A stretch of DNA of 64,000 nt from Mucilaginibacter sp. PAMC 26640 (GTDB lineage Bacteria; Bacteroidota; Bacteroidia; Sphingobacteriales; Sphingobacteriaceae): contig CP014773.1 of NCBI GenBank assembly GCA_001596135.1, positions 2,418,001 to 2,482,000 on the forward strand, given 5' to 3'. The notes below the pieces were generated by a model. The model was not told the DNA's origin, ran no database searches, and saw nothing but the letters and a program-made list of their open reading frames with translations. The translations under genes were made by a program, and so were the position numbers. Shown here one piece after another: positions 1 through 9,306 of the stretch; within the stretch, counting starts at the first letter, position 1; every line of letters begins with the position of its first letter.

Positions 1-502
1 GCCAGCTTTGTTTGGTGAACAGGTAATTGCCATGTTGGCCCGGCGTATTTTGACCACTAAGGTAGAGTTCCAGCGCAATTTCTCCTGCCGGCAATGTCCA
101 GGTATAATCGGGCTTTAACTTGTTGTTCAGAAAAAAGTGCTGATTTTGGAAAGATGCCACATCAGCATTATTAATTATCAAATAATTCAGCAGCTGTTTA
201 ATGCTATTTGGTGCCAATACGTTGTCGGCATCAAGGCAAAACAAGAGATCATGCTTAGCATTTTCTACAGCGGTATTACGCGCTGCAGCACCCCCTTTAT
301 TAATGCTATGGCTAAATGTACTGATTCCCGGATATTTTGCTTTAAGGTTAGCCAATGCCGTGGCAGTATCATCGGACGAGCAATCATTCACAATGATAAG
401 TTCATCGCCTTGTGCAAAATTAGATTCCATGATAGAATCTACTGCCTCGCCGATCGTGTTTGCACAGTTATAGGCAGGAATAAAAAAACTAAGGCCCGGC
501 AT
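1..502 (-). CDS. Glycosyltransferase family 2, partial (C-terminus beyond window)
   Basis: Minus-strand frame open from an ATG at 500-502 to the window edge, about 167 residues. The N-terminus MPGLSFFIPAYN is the opening beta strand of a GT-A fold family 2 enzyme. It is followed by the nucleotide-binding stretch ELIIVNDCSSDDT and by the metal-binding DxD region CLDADN near residue 89. This type of enzyme moves a sugar from a nucleotide-activated donor to a growing glycan on the cytoplasmic face of the membrane. It is the most distal gene visible in the polysaccharide operon, 26 bp after the exostosin-like gene. Donor and acceptor cannot be told from sequence. Confidence 0.85.
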   Translation of the reverse strand, partial: MPGLSFFIPAYNCANTIGEAVDSIMESNFAQGDELIIVNDCSSDDTATALANLKAKYPGISTFSHSINKGGAAARNTAVENAKHDLLFCLDADNVLAPNSIKQLLNYLIINNADVASFQNQHFFLNNKLKPDYTWTLPAGEIALELYLSGQNTPGQHGNYLFTKQSW

Positions 503-528
503 GTTTGTGTTTTCTCTGTGAATGTGCG

Positions 529-1458
529 TCAATTCGACTTGTTGGTAACTATGGCAGGCCGGGATTTAAGTGCTTCAAGTTCCATAATAATGTACTTGCA
601 CCATTTTTGGTAGTAAAGCTCATCATTGAAATATTGAAGTGCTTTTTTGCCTTTCTGCAAAGCTTCGTCCTTGTCCAGGTGCTTAAGCAGATAGTCCAAT
701 TCGTTTACCGTAGCTGCATAGTAACTGATGTCATTCCAGGCGATAAATTCTTTGAATGGCCTTACATCAACATCACCTACCAGGCAGGGTGCTACCCCAA
801 GCTGCATCGCCTCAAAAAAGCGGAATGAATTGCAGCTGGTACCTCTCGGGCACAAAGCAATGTATGATGCCATTGTATTAAGGTTATAGTTTTTTGCCCA
901 GAGCCACCTCTTATAAAAACGGGTTGGCACACCGCCGCCAATTAAAATTTCGGGGTTGCCATTAAAAAGTTCCGCCATTTCGGTACGGATTGGGTGCGTG
1001 CTATAGGTTCCGTTAAAAGATGCTAAGTACTTCTTACGTACCGGCAGCGGTGGTTTTTTGTGTTTGCTGCAGAGTATTGGTATATCCAGCCCGCTGTTTA
1101 TTGTACGTGCGGCAGTAAACTCGGTCATTTTGCCGGGTTGCAGCAGGGTACCGCCATCAAACTGGGTAATGGTAAACGTTTTTTTGTTATCTAATATGGC
1201 TTTATCTACTTCGGTACTTAGCGTTTCCAATCCGTTACCGTCAACCGCAAAGTTGTGTGTAATGTGCCAGCGGGTCCAATAAACCGGCAAATAATGGTAA
1301 ACGGCCTCCTCCGGGTCATTGCAAAGGAGTGATGGATGAGCATTTAACCAAATCAAAAAATCCTGTTCAACACCATAATCTTTATTATGCCCCGGGTATT
1401 TAAAACCCTGTTTAAGTGGCTGAAGCATGGCCGGTACATTCAGGATAAAGATCTTCAT
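529..1458 (-). CDS. Exostosin-like (GT47-type) glycosyltransferase
   Basis: 309 residues without signal peptide or membrane segment. The C-terminal half holds ALCPRGTSCNSFRFFEAMQL followed by GVAPCLVGD. This resembles the exostosin/GT47 signature in which a Pro-Arg-Gly turn and an Arg-x-x-Glu-Ala helix bind the nucleotide sugar. The N-terminal half (YHYLPVYWTRW) is also in the style of that family. It probably adds one sugar of the repeat unit. It is transcribed after the methyltransferase gene with a 117-bp gap (1459-1575), in which I see no gene. The family call is by motif only; a generic GT4-like fold is the alternative. Confidence 0.65.
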   Translation of the reverse strand: MKIFILNVPAMLQPLKQGFKYPGHNKDYGVEQDFLIWLNAHPSLLCNDPEEAVYHYLPVYWTRWHITHNFAVDGNGLETLSTEVDKAILDNKKTFTITQFDGGTLLQPGKMTEFTAARTINSGLDIPILCSKHKKPPLPVRKKYLASFNGTYSTHPIRTEMAELFNGNPEILIGGGVPTRFYKRWLWAKNYNLNTMASYIALCPRGTSCNSFRFFEAMQLGVAPCLVGDVDVRPFKEFIAWNDISYYAATVNELDYLLKHLDKDEALQKGKKALQYFNDELYYQKWCKYIIMELEALKSRPAIVTNKSN

Positions 1459-1575
1459 CGGTTTTACGCTTGCGGTAGTTAAATGGGAGTATTAGTTGTT
1501 CTAAAAATTAATTCCGAGCCTACCGTATCAAGAACAGAGAAGCCTATTGTGCTTATACTGCAATGGATGGCTTTA

Positions 1576-2577
1576 TTAAATTGATGGTTTTTGATAGTGA
1601 ACCCAAAGGGATTCGCCCAGACTTTTGCGCTTTAGTAAAGCCTGCACGCGCATAGATTTAATTTGGAAGTATAGCCGGATTTTGTAAAAAAGGCTTTTTT
1701 TGACAGGCGGCACCTGTGCGCTTTGCAGGGACCTGTAGTACATTATGCCCTTCATGATAGCTAAAGGCGTTGTTGGTTCAACGCCAATTTCTGCTATTTG
1801 CCAGCCAAACTTGTCGCCCAGAATGCGGAATGATGCTTCATTGAAACGGCCGATATGGTTGGGCGGCAGATCTAACAGGGCTCCGTTTCGTTCGTTAAAG
1901 GCTATTCTTGCGCTGTTTGGTACGCCGATAAATAGATGCCCCCCTGGTTTTATAATTGAATTAAAGGTTGCAAACGTGTCTTCCATACGATCCAAATGTT
2001 CTAAAACCTGGAACAGGCAGATGATATCGAAACGGTTGGCAAACTCCTTTTTCGAATGTAGCTCGCGGAAATCCCAGGCCTCGGCAGCAATTCCCATTTT
2101 CCTGATCCGTTCTATTCCAATGGTAGAATATTCCAGGCAAAAAAGATTCTTTTTATCAAGCAGTTGGCTAATGGGACCAATGAAATTCCCTGTGCTCGCG
2201 CCTATTTCCAGCAGTTTGGGCTGTTTGCCGCCGGCAATTAACCGGGCAATGGTATCATAAGTCTTGCTTTGGTCCCATTTCCAAAGCCCTGCATCGTCAG
2301 CTGTGGCATGAGGCAGTAAATTATAAAACTGGTAATCACCGGCTATAAAGGGATCGGCGAAAGCAAACCTGCAATTATTGCATTGTACAACAGCTGCGGT
2401 ATCGCTATTCCACAAGCTTTTTATAGCGGCTTCAATAGTATCTAAATTGCTATAGTTACCGCTGGTGACTAAAAAGTGACGCGCTGCGGCCGTAGTCCCT
2501 ATTTTATATAGCAAGCTGTTTTCTTTATGGCCGCAAACCGGACAAGGTGCGTTATATTTTATGTTCAAATATTTCAA
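1576..2577 (-). CDS. Class I SAM-dependent methyltransferase with N-terminal zinc-ribbon-like cysteines
   Basis: 333 residues. The first 55 residues contain CPVCGHKE and later CNNCRFAFADP, a pair of CxxC knuckles like those in sugar C-methyltransferases and related biosynthetic methyltransferases. The Rossmann motif I is KLLEIGASTGNFIG near residue 120, and the post-motif region is FDIICLFQVLEHLDR. That fits the Methyltransf_23-type fold. In this operon it probably methylates a sugar or sugar nucleotide. It follows the GT2 gene at 2586 with an 8-bp gap, so translation is probably coupled. Substrate unknown. Confidence 0.8.
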   Translation of the reverse strand: MKYLNIKYNAPCPVCGHKENSLLYKIGTTAAARHFLVTSGNYSNLDTIEAAIKSLWNSDTAAVVQCNNCRFAFADPFIAGDYQFYNLLPHATADDAGLWKWDQSKTYDTIARLIAGGKQPKLLEIGASTGNFIGPISQLLDKKNLFCLEYSTIGIERIRKMGIAAEAWDFRELHSKKEFANRFDIICLFQVLEHLDRMEDTFATFNSIIKPGGHLFIGVPNSARIAFNERNGALLDLPPNHIGRFNEASFRILGDKFGWQIAEIGVEPTTPLAIMKGIMYYRSLQSAQVPPVKKSLFYKIRLYFQIKSMRVQALLKRKSLGESLWVHYQKPSI

Positions 2578-2585
2578 ACGCTTGC

Positions 2586-3338
2586 CTAAGTTTTATCGAT
2601 CATCATTTTTAATTTGTATAGTGTGGTTTCCGCCAGGTACCTCAGGTACGAGTGGTGGTGCCACTTATAGCTAAAATAAAACCGGGGCAGCTGGGTAAGC
2701 TTTTTATGTTCTTTACTATCCACCCGGATGATAGATTCACTGCCCAGGTGAGTTACTACCGATGTTGGAACCAGGCAGTTTTTAACTTTAAATTTCTCCA
2801 GTGTGTTTGAATAATCGTAATCGCAATACCAAAAAACGAAGTTTTCGTCCAGCATGCCTATAGTATCGAAGATTTCGCGTTTTACAAAAATACACCAGCC
2901 TATGAGCAGTCCAAAATAGCCTTCAACCGGTGGGCCATTCGGTTTAAAACCTTCTTTTAGGTGAAAGTTGGGGCAATAAGGCACAGCGCTTAACATAGCC
3001 GGGTCGTTATCCATTGCATTTACAATTTCGCTGGCCCAGCCCTTATGAAAAATAAGATCGTTGTTGCAAAGGCATACATAGGGGCTATCTGTCATTTTGA
3101 TGCCCAGGTTCAAATATTTATGGAAGCCAAATTTTTCTGCCGGATAAACGGTGGTTGAATTTTTGAATTGGTACGGTGCCAAAGCTTTGTTAGATTCCAT
3201 AACGATCACATTGAAGTGAATCTTCTCCGGGTCTTCTGAAGCCAACAAGGTATCTATGGTTTGGATGGTTACACTTTTTAAATGTTCGTCTTTAGCGTAA
3301 CTTAAAATGATGATATCGATCTGTGTTTTTGCGGGCAT
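2586..3338 (-). CDS. Glycosyltransferase family 2
   Basis: 250 residues. IDIIILSYAKDEHLKSV at the N-terminus is the GT-A opening strand. CLCNNDLIF stands at the DxD position, here an NND variant common in rhamnosyl- and galactofuranosyl-transferase-like GT2 proteins. ENFVFWYCDYDYS resembles the acidic catalytic-base region. Only 2 bp separate it from the preceding GT2 gene at 3341, showing tight operon packing. It probably adds one sugar of the repeat unit from a nucleotide donor at the inner membrane. Confidence 0.85.
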   Translation of the reverse strand: MPAKTQIDIIILSYAKDEHLKSVTIQTIDTLLASEDPEKIHFNVIVMESNKALAPYQFKNSTTVYPAEKFGFHKYLNLGIKMTDSPYVCLCNNDLIFHKGWASEIVNAMDNDPAMLSAVPYCPNFHLKEGFKPNGPPVEGYFGLLIGWCIFVKREIFDTIGMLDENFVFWYCDYDYSNTLEKFKVKNCLVPTSVVTHLGSESIIRVDSKEHKKLTQLPRFYFSYKWHHHSYLRYLAETTLYKLKMMIDKT

Positions 3339-3340
3339 GA

Positions 3341-4231
3341 TTAGAAAGTGTAGAACGGGGCGCCTTTTTTAAATAAGTATTTGAAAAGGAATTTTACCAG
3401 GTATCCGGGCGTTTTGTGATAGCCATATCCTTTTTTAAACTCAAACAGGTATTTTAAGGCCAGCTGATAGATTTGCCTGTTGGTAAATTTATTGTAAAAG
3501 CAGGTCCAGATGAAGGCGTTTAATGTTTTGTATTCGTAAGCAAAAACAGGTTTGCCCGGGGTAAGGCAGTTTGCAGGTAAAATGTGCTGCCACTTTTTAT
3601 GAAAGGTAAGTGCGCCATCTATCCAGGGTTTGTTTAAATCGCCTAAAGAAGCATGATCAATAAGTACATCGGCTACGGTATAAATAGGATGGCCGGCGGT
3701 ATGCAGCTGCATGCAAATATCCGCATCGTAAAAATGATAGCCGGTGAATGTTTGTTGATCAAAGCTTAACTCTGTAAATACACTTTTTTTCATACACATC
3801 CAGCACCCATCTATCAACACTACCTCCTTTTGCATCGTGCCTTCAGAATTGGATTTCAGGGAAGGCGCTGTGTCCTTACCGGCCTGCAATAGATGCTCAT
3901 AAATGTGGCCGCTTCCCCACCATGGGCCAGGCATAAAAGGATAATACGGTGTACCTGCAATACCAATAGCTTTTACCTTTGGATTGGCAAAATGAGCAAG
4001 TACTTTTTGTCCCCAGTTATTAGTGTGATAGGCAATATCATCATGCATAAAACACAAGACATTATACCTGCTTTGCTGTACCCCGAGATTATAGGCCTCG
4101 CAAATGCTGTAGCGGTTATCAGCGTTATTTATCAAAACGATTTCGTAAGGTATGCCGATGGTAGCGCTAATGTTAGTACTCAATTCATTGTTCAGGCGTT
4201 CCGACCGGGAACAGATGATCAGCGATAGCAT
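3341..4231 (-). CDS. Glycosyltransferase family 2
   Basis: 296 residues beginning MLSLIICSRSERLNNE. CFMHDDIAY near residue 80 is the metal-binding acidic motif. A later YHFYDADICMQLHTAGH resembles the acceptor-side acidic region of GT2 enzymes that act on polysaccharide repeat units. No transmembrane segments are visible. The gene starts 28 bp after the GT4 gene and ends 2 bp before the next GT2 gene. Sugar specificity cannot be read from sequence. Confidence 0.82.
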   Translation of the reverse strand: MLSLIICSRSERLNNELSTNISATIGIPYEIVLINNADNRYSICEAYNLGVQQSRYNVLCFMHDDIAYHTNNWGQKVLAHFANPKVKAIGIAGTPYYPFMPGPWWGSGHIYEHLLQAGKDTAPSLKSNSEGTMQKEVVLIDGCWMCMKKSVFTELSFDQQTFTGYHFYDADICMQLHTAGHPIYTVADVLIDHASLGDLNKPWIDGALTFHKKWQHILPANCLTPGKPVFAYEYKTLNAFIWTCFYNKFTNRQIYQLALKYLFEFKKGYGYHKTPGYLVKFLFKYLFKKGAPFYTF

Positions 4232-4259
4232 ACGGAGACGTTGGGTAGTTTTAAGCGTG

Positions 4260-5435
4260 TCATTTGGCTATCAGATTCATGATCTCCGCGTAGATCTCCG
4301 GCGCTATGTTGCCGGTACTATAATGCGAGGTTATGAGTTCTTCTGCTTTGGTGCCTGTTTTTTTTAATAGAGCAGTATCATTACTCAATTGGTAAATAAT
4401 AGCCGCCGCTTTATCCAGATCCAAATAAGGGACAGTAAAGCCGGCCCCCTGTTTTAGAAGTTCTGGCATGCCGCCACTCTTTTCGAATGCAATAACCGGT
4501 TTTTTCAAAAAGGCGGCCTCCAGTGCAATCAACGGAAATGGATCTTCCCGGGAAAGTGAGATAAAAACATCAAACAGGTTAATGATATCTAAGGGTTTAT
4601 CGCTGTTTGGTATAAAGCAAAATTTATCTGTAATGCCGCATTTTTCAGCATCGTAAAGCAGGTGCTTTACATGGTGGCTATCCTGATCTGCACCGAGCCA
4701 GGCTATTTTAAAATTTAAGTCAGGGTGCTTTTCCGCCAGCGTCAAAGCCAGGGGCAAGGCAAGGTCCACACCTTTTCGCCATTCGGGGGTGCCACCGGCG
4801 CCTATGATAAAAACATCTTTGTTGATGTTCAGGGATTTGCGGGTAACAGCAGTATCCTCAACTGATTGGTAGTTGGTATCGATAAACTCGTAGTGAAGGG
4901 AAATCTTTTCTTCAGGTATTTGATAGCTATAGCGTAAATTATCTTTTACGGCGGCAGATACAGCAATGATCCCGTCCGTAAGGTTCAAGTTTTCGTTGAG
5001 ATACGCTTCCGCGAAGCAATAATTGAGTGCAAATGAGAGCTCGTGTATGCAGCACAAGGTTTTTAGGTTATGATGTTGTTTGAAGAGCTGTAGCCAGGGC
5101 AGACTCAAAATAGTATTACCATAAACCAAATCGTACTGCTTTTTAGCCAGTTTAGCAGCTACTTTTTTTAACTTTTTATTCAAATCGCTTTTGAATACTT
5201 TTTTTCGGAATCGATTTGTATAGCTGTGCAGGTTCACCAGCTCATTTAGTAAGTAGGTATCGCCAAGTTTCTTAAATTCGGATTGGAGCGGGCCACCATT
5301 AAGTAACAGAATATCAAACTGTAAGGGCGTGTTTTGCTTTAGCCAGTTGAGCAGATGCAATAAAACAATGGGGGCACCACTTCTTGATGCCTCGTTACTT
5401 ATAAACAGTATTTTATTGGATGTTGCTTTGATCAA
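4260..5435 (-). CDS. Glycosyltransferase family 4
   Basis: 391 residues with a GT-B layout. The N-terminal domain opens ILFISNEASRSGAPIVLLHL, which carries the glycine-rich acceptor loop. The C-terminal donor domain begins VFIIGAGGTPEWRKGVDL. The retaining-GT4 E-x7-E element is SREDPFPLIALEAAFLKKPV. It overlaps the preceding acyltransferase gene by 4 bp (5432-5435), the ATGA arrangement of translational coupling. It is probably one of the assembly enzymes for the surface glycan; the donor sugar is unknown. Confidence 0.88.
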   Translation of the reverse strand: MIKATSNKILFISNEASRSGAPIVLLHLLNWLKQNTPLQFDILLLNGGPLQSEFKKLGDTYLLNELVNLHSYTNRFRKKVFKSDLNKKLKKVAAKLAKKQYDLVYGNTILSLPWLQLFKQHHNLKTLCCIHELSFALNYCFAEAYLNENLNLTDGIIAVSAAVKDNLRYSYQIPEEKISLHYEFIDTNYQSVEDTAVTRKSLNINKDVFIIGAGGTPEWRKGVDLALPLALTLAEKHPDLNFKIAWLGADQDSHHVKHLLYDAEKCGITDKFCFIPNSDKPLDIINLFDVFISLSREDPFPLIALEAAFLKKPVIAFEKSGGMPELLKQGAGFTVPYLDLDKAAAIIYQLSNDTALLKKTGTKAEELITSHYSTGNIAPEIYAEIMNLIAK

Positions 5436-6013
5436 TCTTGTGGGTTTTCCAGAAAATGGTCGGCCCTAGCTTTCACTATCGTATTGGGCGGCACCGATTT
5501 GTAAATTAAATTGTTGGCCCCTATAATCGTATTATCACCAATGGTTACTCCCTTTAATATGGTAACGTTGCTGCCTATCCAGCAATTAGCGCCGATGACG
5601 ACAGGTGCGGTAGTAAACCCGGCTTTCTCTACCACCAGGGTTTGATTATGATAAGCAAAACGATGGTTATGATCGTAAATTTTCACACCTTCGCCAAAGA
5701 GTGTGTCAGCGCCAATGGTGATGCTATCCAGGCAATTTACAGAGCAATAGTTATTGAAGAATACGTTAGCGCCAATAGCTAGTTTTCCGTTTTCAAAAAC
5801 AAGCAGGTGGCAGTATTTTTTAAAATGTACATTTTCTCCAAAGCTTATGTTGTAGTTATTATGCGGCAGATTGACCGTAAAATATTCCTCAATTCTTAGC
5901 CCGGGCTTTATGCTCACCATTGGATTTTTAAGCAAGATATCCAGCTTGCTTTGCTCGTAAGCAAACATGATCCGTTTAGCTAAAACGGTAAGCAGTTTTT
6001 TAAGCATTGCCAT
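5432..6013 (-). CDS. Hexapeptide-repeat (left-handed beta-helix) acyltransferase
   Basis: 193 residues. Imperfect isoleucine-patch hexapeptides run from about residue 70 to the C-terminus, for example IGANVFFNNYCSVNC, ITIGADTLFGEGV, VVIGANCWIGSNVTI and VTIGDNTIIGANN. The DHNHRF stretch carries the His used for catalysis in the maltose/galactoside and WcaF/WbbJ-like O-acetyltransferases. It probably O-acetylates a sugar of the polysaccharide with acetyl-CoA. The start could equally be the second Met at 6007; both overlap the end of the upstream GT2 gene. Confidence 0.85.
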   Translation of the reverse strand: MAMLKKLLTVLAKRIMFAYEQSKLDILLKNPMVSIKPGLRIEEYFTVNLPHNNYNISFGENVHFKKYCHLLVFENGKLAIGANVFFNNYCSVNCLDSITIGADTLFGEGVKIYDHNHRFAYHNQTLVVEKAGFTTAPVVIGANCWIGSNVTILKGVTIGDNTIIGANNLIYKSVPPNTIVKARADHFLENPQD

Positions 6014-6959
6014 CCGGTTGATACAAAAGTTTTTCTAATTTAAATACCGGCCTTAACAAGTAGTAAGATTGCCGTTTTAACGTATCGATTAGCACCTTGC
6101 TCAATTCCCTTAACGGAGTGGCAAAAACTTCGGCCATGCAGGAGTTTAAGATTTGCGCCTCAGTTATTTTGCTGCGCCGGATAAACTGGCAGATGGTGAT
6201 GTTTATAAAACTTTTAAGGGCCGCAATATCCGGTGCATTCAGCTTATCCCGGATAAAATTTTTAAGCAGAAGATTTGCTTTGGCAAATTGCATCATATCG
6301 TTGTTGTTTGACATATTGCTCAAATGCTTGCGGTATCTAAACAGCTTTTCATGCATGCCGTAAAAAGCTACGTTATGCAGGCATAAACGCAACCAGTAAT
6401 CCCAATCTTCGCAGCCGTATATCAGCGGATTTTCATCCTGCAGTCCAACTGCTTTAACATGTTCTGCCTTTACCAGCACCGAGAGTACCGGTATGCAGTT
6501 GCCTTTATAAAGTAGTGTGTACATCTCTGCTGCGGAAAACGCGCCGTACATAATATCGTACGAGGCTATTTCTTCTGTGTTGTTGTAAAATATGATGCCA
6601 TCAGTAAATATCAAGCCAATGTTTGGTTTTGCCGCAGCCAGTTGTAGTTGCAGCTCCAGTTTTTGAGGCAGCCAGGTATCATCAGCATCCAAAAACGCTA
6701 ACCATTGTCCGGTCGCAGCAGTTATCCCTGCGTTACGGGCAGCCCCTAATTTTTTATTTGCTTGGTGAATAACTTTGATGCGCGCGTGCTTTTTTTGATA
6801 ATCATCGACAATTGCTGCGGTGCTATCTGTTGATCCATCGTTGATGATGAGCAGCTCCCAGTTTTTATAGGTTTGGTCAATTACCGAATCGATAGCCGCT
6901 GCAATAAAGTCTTCAGCATTATACGCTGGCATAATTACCGAAACCAGGTTATTAATCAT
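6000..6959 (-). CDS. Glycosyltransferase family 2
   Basis: I place the start at the ATG at 6959 (MINNLVSVIMPAYNAEDFI), giving 319 residues. The longer frame to 7043 would add 28 residues unlike a GT2 N-terminus and lie inside the fucosyltransferase gene. Motifs: VIMPAYNAEDFI, ELLIINDGSTDST, AARNAGI and FLDADDTWLPQKLE (DxD). A C-terminal helical extension follows YGCEDWDYWLRL, the ED catalytic-base region. With this start it overlaps the fucosyltransferase stop by 8 bp. It transfers an undetermined sugar during repeat-unit assembly. Confidence 0.88.
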   Translation of the reverse strand: MINNLVSVIMPAYNAEDFIAAAIDSVIDQTYKNWELLIINDGSTDSTAAIVDDYQKKHARIKVIHQANKKLGAARNAGITAATGQWLAFLDADDTWLPQKLELQLQLAAAKPNIGLIFTDGIIFYNNTEEIASYDIMYGAFSAAEMYTLLYKGNCIPVLSVLVKAEHVKAVGLQDENPLIYGCEDWDYWLRLCLHNVAFYGMHEKLFRYRKHLSNMSNNNDMMQFAKANLLLKNFIRDKLNAPDIAALKSFINITICQFIRRSKITEAQILNSCMAEVFATPLRELSKVLIDTLKRQSYYLLRPVFKLEKLLYQPDGNA

Positions 6960-7848
6960 TGGATATTTTAATCCAGCTTTGTGGTAATATATCCGAATCA
7001 TCAAAATAATGGTCATGCGTTTTGAACCAGTATTTAGGGGCAACCACTATTTTATCTTTATTGGGATTAAGCCATGCACCCCACCAGCTGAAGCTGCTGT
7101 TAGCTATAATATGATGGCTGCATTTACTCATTAACGCCATGTCCTGCCAACTGTCTTCCGCCCGGTTGTGTATTACTAATGTTGCATCAGCCAGTACCGG
7201 CATTAACGTATCTTTAACCCAGGCGGGGTCGTCTGTAAACAAGTAAAATTCCGGATCGGCTATCTTTTCTCTGACGAGTTCGATAGCGTTTAGGTAATAG
7301 GAAGTGGAGCAGGTGCCATGGATTTGGTTTGTTCTTTCAGACGAAATATAATCACCTCTCCGAACGTGGATGCTCACCGCATTGGTCTTAAGCATTAGTT
7401 CATCTGCCAGTTTTTGCGAAGCCTGGTTTAATTGTTTATTAAAAGAGTAGGCCTTCCTGATCTTGTATTCCAGATCTTTAAAATACACTTCGCTTTGCCA
7501 GTAACCATCAAAATAGGCGGGGGCGTGTATCATAAGTGCATCTTCATTTACCCTTAAGGATGCTTCCGTGTAAGTTCGTTTCCGGCCAATCTTTAGGTTA
7601 TTGAGCGTTTTTTGCAATTTGCCGGGATTAGTAAACGTTTTCACGGTAGTTGGATCTGTAAATGCGAAATCACCGGCAAAAACGTTGAGATCAAATTGGC
7701 GCAGGGCGATATCTGTGCCCGGTTGCTGACCGGTAAAAAAGGAGTTATCTAAATACAACTTTGCTTTTTGCCTTTGGGATACAGATAATCCAAAAGCATA
7801 CTGAAACATCTGATTACCGAGCCCACCCTGAAGTTTAACAATGATCAA
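6952..7848 (-). CDS. Alpha-1,2-fucosyltransferase, GT11 family
   Basis: 298 residues, normal for bacterial GT11. MIIVKLQGGLGNQMFQYAFG is the characteristic N-terminus. VSIHVRRGDYIS (HxRRGD) is the GDP-fucose binding motif, and IIANSSFSWWGAWLN is the conserved C-terminal motif. It indicates that the glycan probably carries a terminal or branch fucose, as in other Bacteroidota surface sugars (inference). I saw no GDP-fucose synthesis genes in this window, so the donor must be made elsewhere. It is 18 bp downstream of the FkbM gene. Confidence 0.92.
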   Translation of the reverse strand: MIIVKLQGGLGNQMFQYAFGLSVSQRQKAKLYLDNSFFTGQQPGTDIALRQFDLNVFAGDFAFTDPTTVKTFTNPGKLQKTLNNLKIGRKRTYTEASLRVNEDALMIHAPAYFDGYWQSEVYFKDLEYKIRKAYSFNKQLNQASQKLADELMLKTNAVSIHVRRGDYISSERTNQIHGTCSTSYYLNAIELVREKIADPEFYLFTDDPAWVKDTLMPVLADATLVIHNRAEDSWQDMALMSKCSHHIIANSSFSWWGAWLNPNKDKIVVAPKYWFKTHDHYFDDSDILPQSWIKISND

Positions 7849-7866
7849 GACCCTAAACCCGACCGC

Positions 7867-9306
7867 TTAACGCTGCCATTTATTTTGAAGTACAAAAATT
7901 GTATTGATGTTGGTATCAGCGTAAACCATGTAGCCGTTTTCGGTCAGGTAGTTGATAAGCACCGTATCCTTTACGCCATTCCCGGTATCCGAATAGGAGA
8001 TAGTCTCCAAACAGATTACGATGGGTGCAGATTTTTTAAAATCGATAGATTTGATGATCGCTTCGTCAAAACCCTCCACATCTACACTAAGCAGATCGGG
8101 AAATATATTGTTGTTATATTGCGCAATGATATCTGCAACCGTGTAAACAGGTGTGGTTACTTTTGACACGATTTTGAAGCCATGCTCGCTCACCAATCGG
8201 TTAGCTTCATCAACAGAAAAAGTATTTAAGGCAGGTACATCCATTATGTGAAGCGTCATTTCTCCGGCTTTGTCGCCTACACCGCAGTTGAGATTCACAT
8301 CGCTTTTACGATCATGCTGAAAAGCCTTAAAAAGTGCTCGGTCCGGTTCCACGTTAATTCCACTGCAGCTTTTTTGATGAAAAAGTGCTGTGTTACTTAA
8401 GTAATAGGGGTGATGTGCTCCAATATCCAGGTATGTTGGCTGTGCTATTCCTATCTGGGTAAAGATAAAATCGATGATCAGGTCTTCGCCCGATTGCGAA
8501 TAGGATTGTTTTTGATACTGCGGTTTTTGGGGAGTGAGTTTCCTGTATAAGCTTTTTAGTTGAGCAAGACCAGGGCGCTTGCTTTTTATAAGTTTTTGCG
8601 ATAGATCATTACGAACGTAAAGCTGATCGCCACTAACACTTCCAACAGTATCTATTATTTTAGTGAATTCGTTTTGTTTCATAAAACGCTCCACATCTTT
8701 TTTAAGTGGTTGGTTTTTGTACAGACTTACATTTTCAACCTCTAACCAAATACACTTGATATCCTTTATAAAGTTGCCGGCACCCTGCAGTACTAATAGC
8801 TCGGCACCTTGTACATCCAAGTGGATAAAGTCAATTTGGTTGATAGCCTTATCTTTGCAAAAATTAAAAAGAGTGTTTGTTTGTATTTCTACTTGCTGAT
8901 TAAATTTCAGCCATTCAAATTCTTCACTTACTTTATCCGGCGGCAGCAACGAACTCGACTTGTTTCCAAAATCCCAGTCCGGATTGTTTTCCTGACCCGC
9001 AGGCGCCCCAGAAGAAATGTAAAAAACTGTGGTCTCTATTTTATCGCTTAATGCCTGGCAAAAGGGAGCTACATTAGCTGCCTGGTATTTTTCAATATTG
9101 CTCTTTACTTTTTCAAAGTTTCCGGGCAATGGTTCAAAAGCGTATATTTTTGAATGAGGATAAAGTTTACTGTATTTGATAGAATCTTCTCCCTCACATG
9201 CCCCTATGTCGAAAATGGTAATGGCAGCGTCTGTACTAAACAGGGCGGTTAACTGGTTTTGAAACTCAAATGGCGTATTAAGGTATCTATCGAATTCTGT
9301 ATTCAT
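7867..9306 (-). CDS. Tandem FkbM-family methyltransferase (two methyltransferase domains in one protein)
   Basis: 479 residues holding two complete FkbM-type SAM-methyltransferase domains. The first spans about residues 30-230, with motif I IFDIGACEGEDS, YAFEPLPGNFEKV and FIHLDVQGAELLVLQGA. The second spans about 270-479, with YLDIGAHHPYYLSN, NVEPDRALFKAF and LLSVDVEGFDEAI. A lysine-rich linker (about 235-265) joins them. FkbM proteins are O-methyltransferases and are usually single-domain at 200-290 residues. Here two different methylations, or a two-site enzyme, may act on the glycan. The start codon overlaps the stop of the ABC ATPase gene by 1 bp. Confidence 0.88.
   Translation of the reverse strand: MNTEFDRYLNTPFEFQNQLTALFSTDAAITIFDIGACEGEDSIKYSKLYPHSKIYAFEPLPGNFEKVKSNIEKYQAANVAPFCQALSDKIETTVFYISSGAPAGQENNPDWDFGNKSSSLLPPDKVSEEFEWLKFNQQVEIQTNTLFNFCKDKAINQIDFIHLDVQGAELLVLQGAGNFIKDIKCIWLEVENVSLYKNQPLKKDVERFMKQNEFTKIIDTVGSVSGDQLYVRNDLSQKLIKSKRPGLAQLKSLYRKLTPQKPQYQKQSYSQSGEDLIIDFIFTQIGIAQPTYLDIGAHHPYYLSNTALFHQKSCSGINVEPDRALFKAFQHDRKSDVNLNCGVGDKAGEMTLHIMDVPALNTFSVDEANRLVSEHGFKIVSKVTTPVYTVADIIAQYNNNIFPDLLSVDVEGFDEAIIKSIDFKKSAPIVICLETISYSDTGNGVKDTVLINYLTENGYMVYADTNINTIFVLQNKWQR

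Noticed and set aside
137..828. Plus-strand frames at the left edge
   Set aside because: They are antisense to the partial GT2 gene and the exostosin-like gene, which have clear family motifs on the minus strand.
6960..7043. Longer N-terminus for the GT2 gene ending at 6000
   Set aside because: The extra 28 residues do not resemble a GT2 start and lie fully inside the fucosyltransferase gene; the ATG at 6959 fits the first beta strand.
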